Positions 1-7,615 of a stretch of DNA of 14,703 nt are shown here, piece by piece. The notes below the pieces were generated by a model, which saw only the letters and a list, made by a program, of their open reading frames with translations, ran no database searches and was not told the DNA's origin. The first letter of the stretch is position 1. Every line of letters starts with the position of its first letter. This DNA comes from an uncultured Eubacteriales bacterium (lineage in GTDB: Bacteria > Bacillota > Clostridia > Christensenellales > Borkfalkiaceae): assembly GCA_902766475.1 (NCBI GenBank), contig CACXDQ010000211.1:1-14703 (forward strand), given 5' to 3'. A program made the translations under genes and the position numbers.

Positions 1-509
1 AAAACGGCATTTACGATCGACGTCTTACCAACTGCCGACTGTCCCGTAAACACTGCTAATTTACCGTCAAGGTAAGCGACAAGTTCGTCGAGCCCGAAAC
101 CGTTTATAGACGACACTCCGAAAATTTTATCGACCGCCCTACAATAATCGGCATAGACATCATCTATAAACGAATGATCTAAATCAGTCTTATTAACGAC
201 GATAATAACGGGAACGCCGACAAAATTGCTTGCAACGATAAGCTTATCGATAAGGTGAAAATCGGGAGAAGGTTTTTTTGAAATAACAATTACCGCAATA
301 TCTACGTTGGCAACGCTCGGACGAGAAAAACTGTTTTTACGTTCAAGAATGTTTGTTATTACGTTGTTTTCGTCGACGTCTACGAAATCACCAGTCAAAA
401 TATCGCTTTTCTTATGCTTTAAAAGTCCTTTGGCGGTGCAATCGGTAATCATACCGTCATGAAAAACACTGAAAATTCCCGAAACGATTTTAACGACCTG
501 CCCCGTCAT
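1..509 (-). CDS. rsgA: Ribosome small-subunit GTPase RsgA (3' end outside window)
   Basis: RsgA is a circularly permuted GTPase that binds the 30S subunit and acts late in its maturation. I translated 169 codons from an ATG at 509 to the window edge. Residues 1-62 form the OB-fold region. A family-typical RPSVANVD stretch follows at 63-70, then the G4 motif NKTDL at 106-110, a G5-like VSS at about 132-134, and the P-loop GQSAVGKT at 156-163. Finding G4 before the P-loop is the diagnostic permutation. The switch regions and C-terminal zinc-binding domain lie outside the window. The P-loop reads SAVGKT where most members have SGVGKS, a mild change that should still bind phosphate. The start overlaps the rlmN stop by 4 bases (ATGA) and has only a weak upstream AGAAGG, so translation is probably coupled to rlmN. 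In Bacillus subtilis the prpC-prkC pair sits between these genes; here it is absent. Confidence 0.93.
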   Translation of the reverse strand, partial: MTGQVVKIVSGIFSVFHDGMITDCTAKGLLKHKKSDILTGDFVDVDENNVITNILERKNSFSRPSVANVDIAVIVISKKPSPDFHLIDKLIVASNFVGVPVIIVVNKTDLDHSFIDDVYADYCRAVDKIFGVSSINGFGLDELVAYLDGKLAVFTGQSAVGKTSIVNAV

Positions 510-1561
510 AGAGCGCCTTCTTCTTTTGATTTTAAGAATTTACGCCTTAATTGACCGCAAGCCCCATCGATATCGTTACCCATCTGTCGCCTTAGCGTGA
601 CGGATATTCCTCCGTTTTCAAGTAGCGACATAAATCTTCTTGCGTCCTTTTCGGAAGTCCCTTCAAGGTTTCTTTCCTTAACGGCGTTAAGTCTTATCAA
701 ATTAACGTGGCAAGGTCTGCCCTTTAAAAGCTTGATAAGCTCATCGGCGCATCTTTTCGTATCGTTTACGCCTTTTACGAGAGAATACTCGAAAATATAT
801 CTTCTGCCCGTCTTGCCGAAATAATACGAGCACGCATCTAAAATTTCTTTAACGGAATAAGAATTTGCAATAGGCATAAGTTTTTTTCTGTCATCATCAA
901 AGGGGTTATGAAGAGAAATAGTAAGGTTTACAGGCAGATTTTCCTCGGCAAAATCATAAATTTTCGGCACTAAACCGCAAGTTGAAAGGCTGATATTTCT
1001 CGGGCTTACGTTAAGGCTCTCTTTTGCTGAAATATTTCTTATAAATTTAATGACGCTATCGTAATTATCGAGCGGCTCGCCGCTACCCATCAAAACGACG
1101 TTTGTAACCTTTCTATCGTCAACGTTACCGCCAAGATCTGCGTTTACCATTGCAATTTGAGCAAAAATTTCACCTGCGGAAAGATTTCTCACAAGACCGT
1201 CTAACGTAGAAGCGCAAAACGTACAACCCATTCTGCAACCGACTTGAGTCGAAACGCATTGAGTATTTCCGTACTTATATTTCATAAGCACACCCTCGAT
1301 AACGTTTCCGTCAAAAAGGCGGAAAAGATATTTAACCGTGCCGTCTTTTTCGGAAACTTTTTTCTCGATTATCTCGACGGGCAGATCGTAATAATTCGCC
1401 GTTAGAATATTTCTGAAATCTTTGCTTAAATCTGTAATTTCCGAAAGTTTTCTGCCAGACGAAATACCCCTTAAAATCTGTTTTGCCCTGTACGATTTTT
1501 CACCCAAAGAAAGCAAAATATCTTTTATTTCGTTTTCATTGTAATCTTGAAGAATGCGCAT
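506..1561 (-). CDS. rlmN: Dual-specificity 23S rRNA/tRNA adenine-C2 methyltransferase RlmN
   Basis: RlmN is a radical-SAM enzyme that methylates C2 of A2503 in 23S rRNA and, in studied species, A37 of some tRNAs. The 351-residue protein has normal family length. The iron-sulfur cysteines form CxxxCxxC at C109, C113 and C116. The two mechanistic cysteines are also visible: C102, seven residues before the cluster as in E. coli (C118 and C125), and C335 in GACGQL near the C-terminus. The SAM-binding stretch reads GSGEPLDN at 159-166, where many homologues have GMGEPL. The ATG at 1561 shares one base with the rsmB stop (TAATG) and has a strong AGGAGG five bases upstream, which fixes the start. 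It is cotranscribed with the formylation and rRNA-methylation genes upstream. The Cfr resistance methyltransferase is related, but the length and neighbourhood fit RlmN. Confidence 0.96.
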   Translation of the reverse strand: MRILQDYNENEIKDILLSLGEKSYRAKQILRGISSGRKLSEITDLSKDFRNILTANYYDLPVEIIEKKVSEKDGTVKYLFRLFDGNVIEGVLMKYKYGNTQCVSTQVGCRMGCTFCASTLDGLVRNLSAGEIFAQIAMVNADLGGNVDDRKVTNVVLMGSGEPLDNYDSVIKFIRNISAKESLNVSPRNISLSTCGLVPKIYDFAEENLPVNLTISLHNPFDDDRKKLMPIANSYSVKEILDACSYYFGKTGRRYIFEYSLVKGVNDTKRCADELIKLLKGRPCHVNLIRLNAVKERNLEGTSEKDARRFMSLLENGGISVTLRRQMGNDIDGACGQLRRKFLKSKEEGAL

Positions 1562-2805
1562 TACTTCCTCCTGAATTTACAAAAATAAAAACCGGCCCCG
1601 TATGAAATATCGGGTAAAAACTGTATACCGACTTCCCTTTTAACGTTCCTAAGAGGGCTTTCGCAATCAACGTATTCAAAGTCGCTGTGTTCTTTCAAGA
1701 ACTTTTTACAGTTATCTACATTTTCCTCGTTAAAAACAGAACATGTAGAATAATATAAATAACCGCCCGATTTAACGTAATTTGAAACGTTTTGTAAAAT
1801 TTTATACTGTAATTTCGAGAGAGAATATATATCTTCTTCCCTTCTGAAAAGCTTAATATCGGGGTTGTCCTTAATTACTCCGAAACCGCTGCACGGTACG
1901 TCGGCAAGAACTGAGTCGAATTTACCAAAGAAATCTTTGTTAAAAATCGAAGAATCGCATTGAATTGCGGAAATATTTTCCTTTCTCATCCGTCTTGCAT
2001 ATTCTTCTATAAGCTTAACTCTATGCTCGTGAATATCACATGAAGTTACTGCTTTAAATTTATCTGCTAAATAAACGCTTTTGCCGCCGGGCGCCGCACA
2101 CACGTCCAATAGGTTTTCGCCGCTTTCGACCATATCGCAAATAGCTATACTCCCTATCGACTGAAACGTATAAACCCCTTTATCATAGTCCTCGTTTCTT
2201 TTAAAATTTTCGATAAAATAAGCGTTTTTAAATGGTGTTTCAAAAGATGAAAGTTTTAAATTCTTTAAGTATTCTTCGCTATTTTCGCCTTTATCAAACC
2301 TGACGCACGTTCGCTCCGTATCGGCGCTCATTAAGGAAACAGCAATATCGATTCCATAATCTTTTATAAGCTTTTTTACAGCAAAAACGGGATATGAATA
2401 TTGAACTGAAAGCCTTTCGATTTCACCATGCGGCAAATCAATTTCATGGCTGATAAATTTTCTTAAAAAAGCATTGACAAAACCCGACGTACCGCCTTTT
2501 CCGAGCTTTTTAACAAGCTCAACGGCATTATCCACTACCGCATAATTTGCCGTAGAAAGATACTTGATACAATACATCGAAATTTTAAGAATAATTCTTA
2601 TCGAGGTTTTCGGTCGTTTAACGCAAAGTATTGAAATATAATATTCAAATTGAATATCTTTGTCGAGTACACCATAACAAATCTTTGTAATATTAGAGCG
2701 ATTCAACTCTTCAATAAAGGTGTCGTTTAAGGCTTGTTTCAAATATGCAGCCGAAGAATACACCTTACTCAAAACGTTGTAACAATCGTAAAATGTATTA
2801 ATCAT
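1561..2805 (-). CDS. rsmB: 16S rRNA (cytosine-967-C5) methyltransferase RsmB
   Basis: RsmB (Sun/Fmu) methylates C5 of C967 in 16S rRNA using SAM. The N-terminal 130 or so residues form the NusB-like RNA-binding domain, including the conserved GFVNAFLRK at 108-116. The C-terminal Rossmann methyltransferase carries motif I LLDVCAAPGGK at 232-242, motif IV ADVPCSG at 301-307 and motif VI YSTCSVFNEEN at 352-362. The two active-site cysteines are C305 and C355. Their 50-residue spacing equals that of the E. coli pair (C325 and C375). The length of 414 residues is slightly below the usual 430-450, mostly because the NusB-like domain is compact. Its ATG overlaps the fmt stop (ATGA). The only SD-like sequence, AAGGTGA, lies about 13 bases away, so initiation probably depends on ribosomes finishing fmt. 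Confidence 0.95.
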   Translation of the reverse strand: MINTFYDCYNVLSKVYSSAAYLKQALNDTFIEELNRSNITKICYGVLDKDIQFEYYISILCVKRPKTSIRIILKISMYCIKYLSTANYAVVDNAVELVKKLGKGGTSGFVNAFLRKFISHEIDLPHGEIERLSVQYSYPVFAVKKLIKDYGIDIAVSLMSADTERTCVRFDKGENSEEYLKNLKLSSFETPFKNAYFIENFKRNEDYDKGVYTFQSIGSIAICDMVESGENLLDVCAAPGGKSVYLADKFKAVTSCDIHEHRVKLIEEYARRMRKENISAIQCDSSIFNKDFFGKFDSVLADVPCSGFGVIKDNPDIKLFRREEDIYSLSKLQYKILQNVSNYVKSGGYLYYSTCSVFNEENVDNCKKFLKEHSDFEYVDCESPLRNVKREVGIQFLPDISYGAGFYFCKFRRK

Positions 2806-3725
2806 TTGCCCAAAATATCACCTTTGAATATTTTTCTTCCGTTGATAAAATCGGAGGCTTTAAGACGCTTTCCGCCCTCTTCCTGAATTTCGGTTATCTT
2901 AATTGCGCCCGATCCGCACGCAACGATAATTTCTTTTTCGGCACATAAAACCTCACCGACGTTTCCGCATCCCTCCGAAAATTCCGCTCTGTAAATTTTT
3001 ATGGTTTTACCATTTAAAACGGTTTGAGCTATCGGCCAAGGGTTCATGCCGTTGATAAAATTTGCAACAGTTATATTATCTTTTGAAAAATCAATGATAT
3101 TATCTGTTTTTTTGATAGTTTTTACGACAGACGATAAGTTGTCGTCCTGCTTTTTTAAAACGATATTTCCACTCTCGATATTATCGAGAACTTCGCAAAT
3201 TATTTTCGATGCAAGATCCGACAATCTTTCAGCTAACTCTCCGGCCGTTTCATATTTTAAAATCGGCAACTCAAAACTTTCGACAATATCGCCCGTATCA
3301 AGCCCGACGTCTGTCTTCATTATCGTTATACCGGTCGTCTTTTCGCCGTTTATGACAGCATACTGAATTGGCGCAGCCCCCCTATATTTTGGAAGAAGCG
3401 AAGCGTGAATATTGTAAATACCGAATTTACAAATATCAATTATCTCTTTCGTCAATATCTGCCCGTAGGCGCACGTTACCATTGCGTCGGCGTTAATCGC
3501 TTTAAGAGCCTCAACTCCTTCTTTACCTATCTTTTCAAACTGTAATATGGGTATATTGTTTTTTTGTGCAACAATTTTTACGGGTGAAGGTGTTATTATC
3601 GCCTTTCTTCCAACCGGTCTGTCCGGTTGCGTTACAACGGCGACGACCTCATGCTTTTCGCTGTTAATAATACTTTCGAGCGGAGGAACGGCAAATTCGG
3701 GCGTTCCGAGATAAATTATTCTCAT
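2802..3725 (-). CDS. fmt: Methionyl-tRNA formyltransferase
   Basis: Fmt transfers a formyl group from 10-formyl-tetrahydrofolate to Met-tRNA(fMet), making the initiator tRNA. The 307-residue protein has the expected N-terminal formyltransferase Rossmann domain, beginning IIYLGTPEFAVPPL at 3-16. The catalytic region NIHASLLPKYRGAAPIQ at 105-121 supplies N105 and H107. GLDTGD at 141-146 supplies D143, completing the Asn-His-Asp set. The C-terminal domain (about 205-307) has the typical MNPWPIAQT segment, which binds tRNA. The start overlaps the def stop by 4 bases (ATGA), with GAGGG ten bases upstream. Pairing with def is a near-universal bacterial arrangement, because Def later removes the formyl group that Fmt adds. 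The presence of both shows that this organism uses formylated initiation. Confidence 0.97.
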   Translation of the reverse strand: MRIIYLGTPEFAVPPLESIINSEKHEVVAVVTQPDRPVGRKAIITPSPVKIVAQKNNIPILQFEKIGKEGVEALKAINADAMVTCAYGQILTKEIIDICKFGIYNIHASLLPKYRGAAPIQYAVINGEKTTGITIMKTDVGLDTGDIVESFELPILKYETAGELAERLSDLASKIICEVLDNIESGNIVLKKQDDNLSSVVKTIKKTDNIIDFSKDNITVANFINGMNPWPIAQTVLNGKTIKIYRAEFSEGCGNVGEVLCAEKEIIVACGSGAIKITEIQEEGGKRLKASDFINGRKIFKGDILGK

Positions 3726-4180
3726 TCTTGTTCATCCCTCAAATTATCTGCTTTATCGGTATATAAAATGCCCTCTAAGTGGTCGTATTCATGACTTATC
3801 GCCTTTGCGAAAAAGTCCTTGGCAACGATTTTAAAAGGTTTACCGAATCTGTCGAACGCCTTTATCGTAACTTTTTTCGGGCGTTTTACGTCGCCCCATT
3901 TCCCCTTAACGGATAGACACCCTTCGACGCCGTATTGAGATCCGGAAGTTCCTAAAATTACCGGGTTTATAAATTCAAAATAACCCTCGTCAACGCTTAC
4001 GACAAATATGCGCTTTGTAACGCCGACCTGCGGCGCCGCAAGCCCCGCCCCGTTTGCGTCATATAAAGTTTCTTTCATATCGTTTAAAAGCGACGCCAAA
4101 TTCAAATCAAAACTCGTTACGGGCTCACACTTCTCTCTCAACGTTTCGTCGCCAATCTGTAAAATCGGTAAAATAGCCAT
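3722..4180 (-). CDS. def: Peptide deformylase
   Basis: Def is a metal-dependent hydrolase, usually Fe2+, that removes the N-formyl group from nascent proteins at the ribosome exit. All three family motifs are intact. Motif 1 is GAGLAAPQ at 44-51, motif 2 is EGCLS at 86-90 with metal ligand C88, and motif 3 is HEYDH at 130-134 with ligands H130 and H134 and catalytic E131. The 152-residue length and the EGCLS form fit the type 1 group. It has no long C-terminal extension. The ATG at 4180 has AGGAG six bases upstream, and this SD overlaps the priA stop codon (TAGGAG). Only 9 bases separate the two genes. It overlaps fmt downstream by 4 bases. Confidence 0.97.
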   Translation of the reverse strand: MAILPILQIGDETLREKCEPVTSFDLNLASLLNDMKETLYDANGAGLAAPQVGVTKRIFVVSVDEGYFEFINPVILGTSGSQYGVEGCLSVKGKWGDVKRPKKVTIKAFDRFGKPFKIVAKDFFAKAISHEYDHLEGILYTDKADNLRDEQE

Positions 4181-4189
4181 AATTTTCTC

Positions 4190-6388
4190 CTAAAATAAAC
4201 TCGATGGATTTTCTTCTATATATACGAGGCATTTATTTGTCTTAAACGCCAGACATTCACTGTAAATCTTGTCCTTAATATCTGAATTATTTACGTGTAA
4301 GCGCATCAAAACCTGATAGCGGTATTTGTTTTTAATGCGCTTTACGGGGCTTTTCATCTTATTAAAAAACAAAAATTCGTTCCTATTTTCTTCATATAAG
4401 GGTTTAATTCTTTCATAGATCTTTTTCAACGTTTCCATTGCCGTCAAATCATCTTCAGATTCGATCATAACCCTTAAAATAAGCGCATAAGGAGGAAAAC
4501 CGGTAGACTTTCTCAAAGAATTTTCTCTCTCGAAAAAGCCCTTATAATCGTAATTAAGCGCAAATTTCAGAACGCTGTTAGACGGGTTATAAGTCTGCAA
4601 GACAACTACGCCTTTCTTATCCGCTCTTCCGCTTCTACCGGCAACTTGCGTTATGAGCTGAAAGGTTCTTTCTCCGCTTCTGTAATCGGAAAAATACAAA
4701 CTCATATCGGCGTCAAGGATTCCGACAAGTGTTACCGATGGGAAATCATGACCTTTTGCGACCATTTGTGTACCGACCAAAATATCGGCTTTTTTGTCAG
4801 CAAAATCTTTTAAAATATTGTAATGACCCTCTTTTGTCTGTGTCGTGTCATTATCCATTCTCAAAATTCCAACGTCCGGGAAAAGCCTTTTAAGCTCGGA
4901 AACGATTTTTTGCGTACCCGTTCCGCTATAACTGAGATTCGTTGATCCGCATTCCGGACATGCGCTAAGCATTCTGTATGAAGCATTGCAATAATGGCAT
5001 TTCAGAAGATTGGAATCTCTGTGATAATTTAGGGTAATATCGCAATTTTCGCATTTCGCAACGTATCCGCAATCTCTGCATAATACTTGTTGAGAATAAC
5101 CCCTTCTGTTGAGAAATAATATCGCTTGATTACCGCTCGATAAGCATTTAGCGATCTCTTCTTTTAAGTACGATGAAAAAATACTTTCATTGCCGTTTCT
5201 TATCTCGCTTCGCATATCGGCAACGATAAAATCGGGTAAATTCTTACCGTTGATACGGTTTTTCATCTCCGCAAGGTTGTATTCTCCCGATAACGCCTTG
5301 CCGTAACTTTCGATTGACGGCGTTGCGCTTCCCAAAACAAGTTTAGACCCGTATATCTCCGCTCTTTTAATCGCTATATCAATGGTTTTATATCTCGGGC
5401 TTGTTTCGGCTTCGTAACTACCGTCGTGTTCCTCGTCGATAATTATCAAGCCGATATCTTCAAGAGGAGCAAATACTGCGCTTCTCGCACCTATTGCGAT
5501 TTTAGCCTCGCCCGTTTTAAGTCTGAGCCATTCGTCATATCTTTCGCCCGCCGATAAGCCGCTATGTAAAATTGAAACGTTATCACCGAAACGGGCACGA
5601 AGTTGCCTCAACATCTGCGGCGTAAGAGCAATTTCGGGAACGAGCATTATTGCGGTTTTACCATTATTTAAAACGTCGTTTATAAGCCGCAAATAAACCT
5701 CTGTCTTACCGCTACCCGTAACGCCGAACAACAGCGAAATCGTTTTATCTGTATTTTCAATAGACGAAATAGCCGACTTTTGCTCTTCGGTCAACTCAAC
5801 TTCTTTGGAAAAACTTTCAAGTTCTTTATACGGTTGTCTGCCGGCTTTTTCCTGTTCTACGACGACAAAGCCCTTTTCTATCAAAGCTTTTATCGCCGAA
5901 TTTCCGAACTTTTCGTTTATTTCCGAAAGTTTTACCTTGCCTTGTAAGTTTAGAAAGCCTATTGCGTTTGCTTGCGCCGTCGCTCCTTTTCTGAGCGAAG
6001 AAGCCATCTCTATCGGCGAAAGAGAACTATTAAGACTTGCATAGGAAACAATTCTTTCCTTAACTCTGCCGCCTCTCAGCTCCGCCGGTATAAACAATCT
6101 TAAAGCAAGCGCAAACGGAACGTGGTATCTGTTTTTGATAAAATAAGCAAGTTCGAGCTGATTTTTGCTTATAGCCGGAAAATCGTCCAAAACCGAAATT
6201 ATAGGCTTAATTTTCTCGACAGGCAAATCGGAACTTTCCTTTATTCCTATAACAAAACCTTCGATCTTTTGACGCCCGAAAGGAACTTCAACACGACTGC
6301 CCAAAGAAACGTCGCTATTTAATATTAAATAATCGAAAACTTTGTCGATATCGCTGTGAGCGATATCGACTATTACTTCGGCAATCAT
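4190..6388 (-). CDS. priA: Primosomal protein N', replication-restart helicase PriA
   Basis: PriA is a 3'-to-5' superfamily 2 helicase that recognises stalled forks and D-loops and starts reloading of the replicative helicase. The 732-residue length is normal. Residues 1-100 form the 3'-DNA-binding domain, followed by a winged-helix-like region to about 195. The helicase core has Walker A GVTGSGKTE at 222-230, DEEH at 318-321, GSATPS at 353-358, GTQM at 539-542 and motif VI AGRSGR at 583-588. Eight zinc-binding cysteines sit in four pairs at 437/440, 446/449, 464/467 and 477/480, so the zinc insertion is complete. The ATG at 6388 has GGAGG four bases upstream. Part of that SD can pair with a TCCG just upstream (6406-6409). 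The gene lies 71 bases after rpoZ, where B. subtilis carries coaBC. Confidence 0.97.
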   Translation of the reverse strand: MIAEVIVDIAHSDIDKVFDYLILNSDVSLGSRVEVPFGRQKIEGFVIGIKESSDLPVEKIKPIISVLDDFPAISKNQLELAYFIKNRYHVPFALALRLFIPAELRGGRVKERIVSYASLNSSLSPIEMASSLRKGATAQANAIGFLNLQGKVKLSEINEKFGNSAIKALIEKGFVVVEQEKAGRQPYKELESFSKEVELTEEQKSAISSIENTDKTISLLFGVTGSGKTEVYLRLINDVLNNGKTAIMLVPEIALTPQMLRQLRARFGDNVSILHSGLSAGERYDEWLRLKTGEAKIAIGARSAVFAPLEDIGLIIIDEEHDGSYEAETSPRYKTIDIAIKRAEIYGSKLVLGSATPSIESYGKALSGEYNLAEMKNRINGKNLPDFIVADMRSEIRNGNESIFSSYLKEEIAKCLSSGNQAILFLNRRGYSQQVLCRDCGYVAKCENCDITLNYHRDSNLLKCHYCNASYRMLSACPECGSTNLSYSGTGTQKIVSELKRLFPDVGILRMDNDTTQTKEGHYNILKDFADKKADILVGTQMVAKGHDFPSVTLVGILDADMSLYFSDYRSGERTFQLITQVAGRSGRADKKGVVVLQTYNPSNSVLKFALNYDYKGFFERENSLRKSTGFPPYALILRVMIESEDDLTAMETLKKIYERIKPLYEENRNEFLFFNKMKSPVKRIKNKYRYQVLMRLHVNNSDIKDKIYSECLAFKTNKCLVYIEENPSSLF

Positions 6389-6459
6389 AGCCCCTCCGAA
6401 AATTGCGGAATCAAAATAAAAAGCACAACTCTCGTTAAAGAATTATGCCATTATTAAAA

Positions 6460-6663
6460 TCAATACTTAGATACGGTAACCTTACCCTCGTCAATTTCCT
6501 TAGCCGCTGCGGTAAGCGGCTTTTCGTGGTTGGGCAAATCGGTCAACCCCTGATTTTGCGCATGGTCGATAAGCTGTCTTGCTCTCTTGGAAGCGATAAC
6601 GCAAAGCGCATATTTAGAGCCGACTTTTTCGGCAAGACGGTCTATAGAAGGAATGTTTATCAT
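6460..6663 (-). CDS. rpoZ: DNA-directed RNA polymerase omega subunit
   Basis: Omega is a small RNA polymerase subunit that chaperones beta-prime and stabilises the core enzyme. At 67 residues this is a typical Gram-positive-length version. The N-terminal PSIDRLAEKVGSKYAL (5-20) and the central ASKRARQLID (24-33) match the conserved beta-prime-binding region. KPLTAAAKEIDEGKV, near the C-terminus (48-62), is the usual family ending. A good AAGGAG lies eight bases before the ATG. It follows yicC after 20 bases and belongs to the same transcript. In B. subtilis remA and gmk lie between yicC and rpoZ; they are not here. The following 71 bases (6389-6459) hold no gene and no convincing promoter or terminator, only a possible small hairpin near the priA SD. 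Confidence 0.95.
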   Translation of the reverse strand: MINIPSIDRLAEKVGSKYALCVIASKRARQLIDHAQNQGLTDLPNHEKPLTAAAKEIDEGKVTVSKY

Positions 6664-6683
6664 AATAGGATCTCCTTTTAAAA

Positions 6684-7559
6684 TTATTCTATATTTTGAA
6701 CTTGTTCACGCATCTTTTCAATCTCATTTTTAAGCGTTAAACCGCACTTGGTTATTTCAATATCATTAGATTTAGAACAAATCGTATTGGTTTCTCTGTT
6801 GAATTCCTGCATTAAAAAGTCAAGCCGTTTTCCGACATCCTCGTCGCTTTGACAAATATTTCTGAGTTGAGCGATATGACTTTTAAGCCTTGTCAATTCT
6901 TCGTCGATATTGCTTTTATCGGCAAAAATCGCAACCTCTTGAAGCAATCTCGATTCATCATAATCGACGTTCTGAAGAATTTCTTTCATTCTTTCACGAA
7001 TTTTTTCCTCATACTCGACCTTTATCAAAGGAGCTCTATCGGAAATCTTACCGACAAGCTCTTCGACTATATCTGCCCTCGATAAAATATCTGTTTTGAG
7101 CTTTTCCCCCTCAACCTTTCTCATTTCGTTTAAACCGTCGAGAGCGGAATTAAGAGTTGAAATAACAATTTCGTTCACGTTTTCGGAAATATCGTCCGAT
7201 ATGGTTTCGGAAATGACGTTCGGAGAACGCATCAATGAAGTAACCGTGAAATCGTTCTCTACCGAAAATTCCGAAGATAAAGACTTTGCCGCTGAAACGT
7301 ATTGAGCAGCAAGACCATTATCAACGCTTATAGTCTTTCCGGAATCGGAAGTGTTAGAGTAAGTTATAAAAAGTTCAACTCTACCACGTTTGATCTTTGA
7401 TTGAACGGTTTTTCTTATCGTATCGTCGAGCGAAATAAAACTTCTCGGATATTTTGGGATGAGATCTAAAAATCTGTTGTTTACCGTTTTTAATTCTACG
7501 GACAAATTCAAACCGTCGTTATTATACTCGGCTTTTCCGTATCCGGTCATGCTCTGCAT
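6684..7559 (-). CDS. yicC: YicC/YloC family endoribonuclease
   Basis: This is a member of the YicC/YloC family, whose characterised representatives are endoribonucleases; E. coli YicC is linked to decay of small RNAs. The 291-residue protein has normal length. The N-terminal signature MTGYGKAE at 4-11 is intact, as is SKIKRGRVEL at about 54-63. The highly conserved C-terminal domain (DUF1732) includes DEELTRLKSHI, the stretch GKRLDFLMQEFNRETNTICS and the terminal MREQVQNIE. The substrate in this organism cannot be read from sequence. It is the first gene of the long translation-related operon. The ATG at 7559 has AAGGGAG eight bases upstream and a strong promoter some 28 bases upstream. Its position before rpoZ and priA is a conserved Bacillota arrangement. 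Confidence 0.93.
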   Translation of the reverse strand: MQSMTGYGKAEYNNDGLNLSVELKTVNNRFLDLIPKYPRSFISLDDTIRKTVQSKIKRGRVELFITYSNTSDSGKTISVDNGLAAQYVSAAKSLSSEFSVENDFTVTSLMRSPNVISETISDDISENVNEIVISTLNSALDGLNEMRKVEGEKLKTDILSRADIVEELVGKISDRAPLIKVEYEEKIRERMKEILQNVDYDESRLLQEVAIFADKSNIDEELTRLKSHIAQLRNICQSDEDVGKRLDFLMQEFNRETNTICSKSNDIEITKCGLTLKNEIEKMREQVQNIE

Positions 7560-7580
7560 CGTATAATCTCCCTTGTAAGC

Positions 7581-7597
7581 TATGATATTATATCATA
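7581..7597. repeat. Perfect 17-base palindrome covering the yicC -10 box
   Basis: The sequence TATGATATTATATCATA is two 8-base arms that are exact reverse complements around one central base. It contains the whole -10 hexamer (7587-7592) and reaches almost to the predicted transcription start. It could be an operator, since a dimeric repressor here would block RNA polymerase. It could also arise by chance in AT-rich DNA constrained to contain TATAAT. It is not followed by a T-run on the minus strand, so it does not look like a terminator. Confidence 0.5.
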
Positions 7598-7615
7598 CTT
7601 TAAAATAAATATCAA
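7587..7615 (-). promoter_or_regulatory. Sigma-A type promoter for the yicC-rpoZ-priA-...-rsgA operon
   Basis: On the minus strand there is a -35 element TTGATA (7615-7610), a spacer of exactly 17 bases, and a perfect -10 TATAAT (7592-7587). The -10 is preceded by TG plus one base, an extended -10 element. Transcription would start near 7580, leaving a leader of about 20 bases before the yicC ATG at 7559, with the SD at 7574-7568. The -35 overlaps the ligA stop codon (7614-7612). I saw no hairpin followed by a T-run after ligA, so ligA transcripts may read through into this operon. Confidence 0.75.

Noticed and set aside
3046..3366. Plus-strand 106-codon open frame antisense to fmt
   Set aside because: Its hydrophobic look comes from reversed Lys/Glu-rich codons; there is no start signal or homology.
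6389..6459. Separate promoter for priA in the rpoZ-priA gap
   Set aside because: A CATAAT near the end of rpoZ has no -35 match at 16-18 bases, and no other pair fits.
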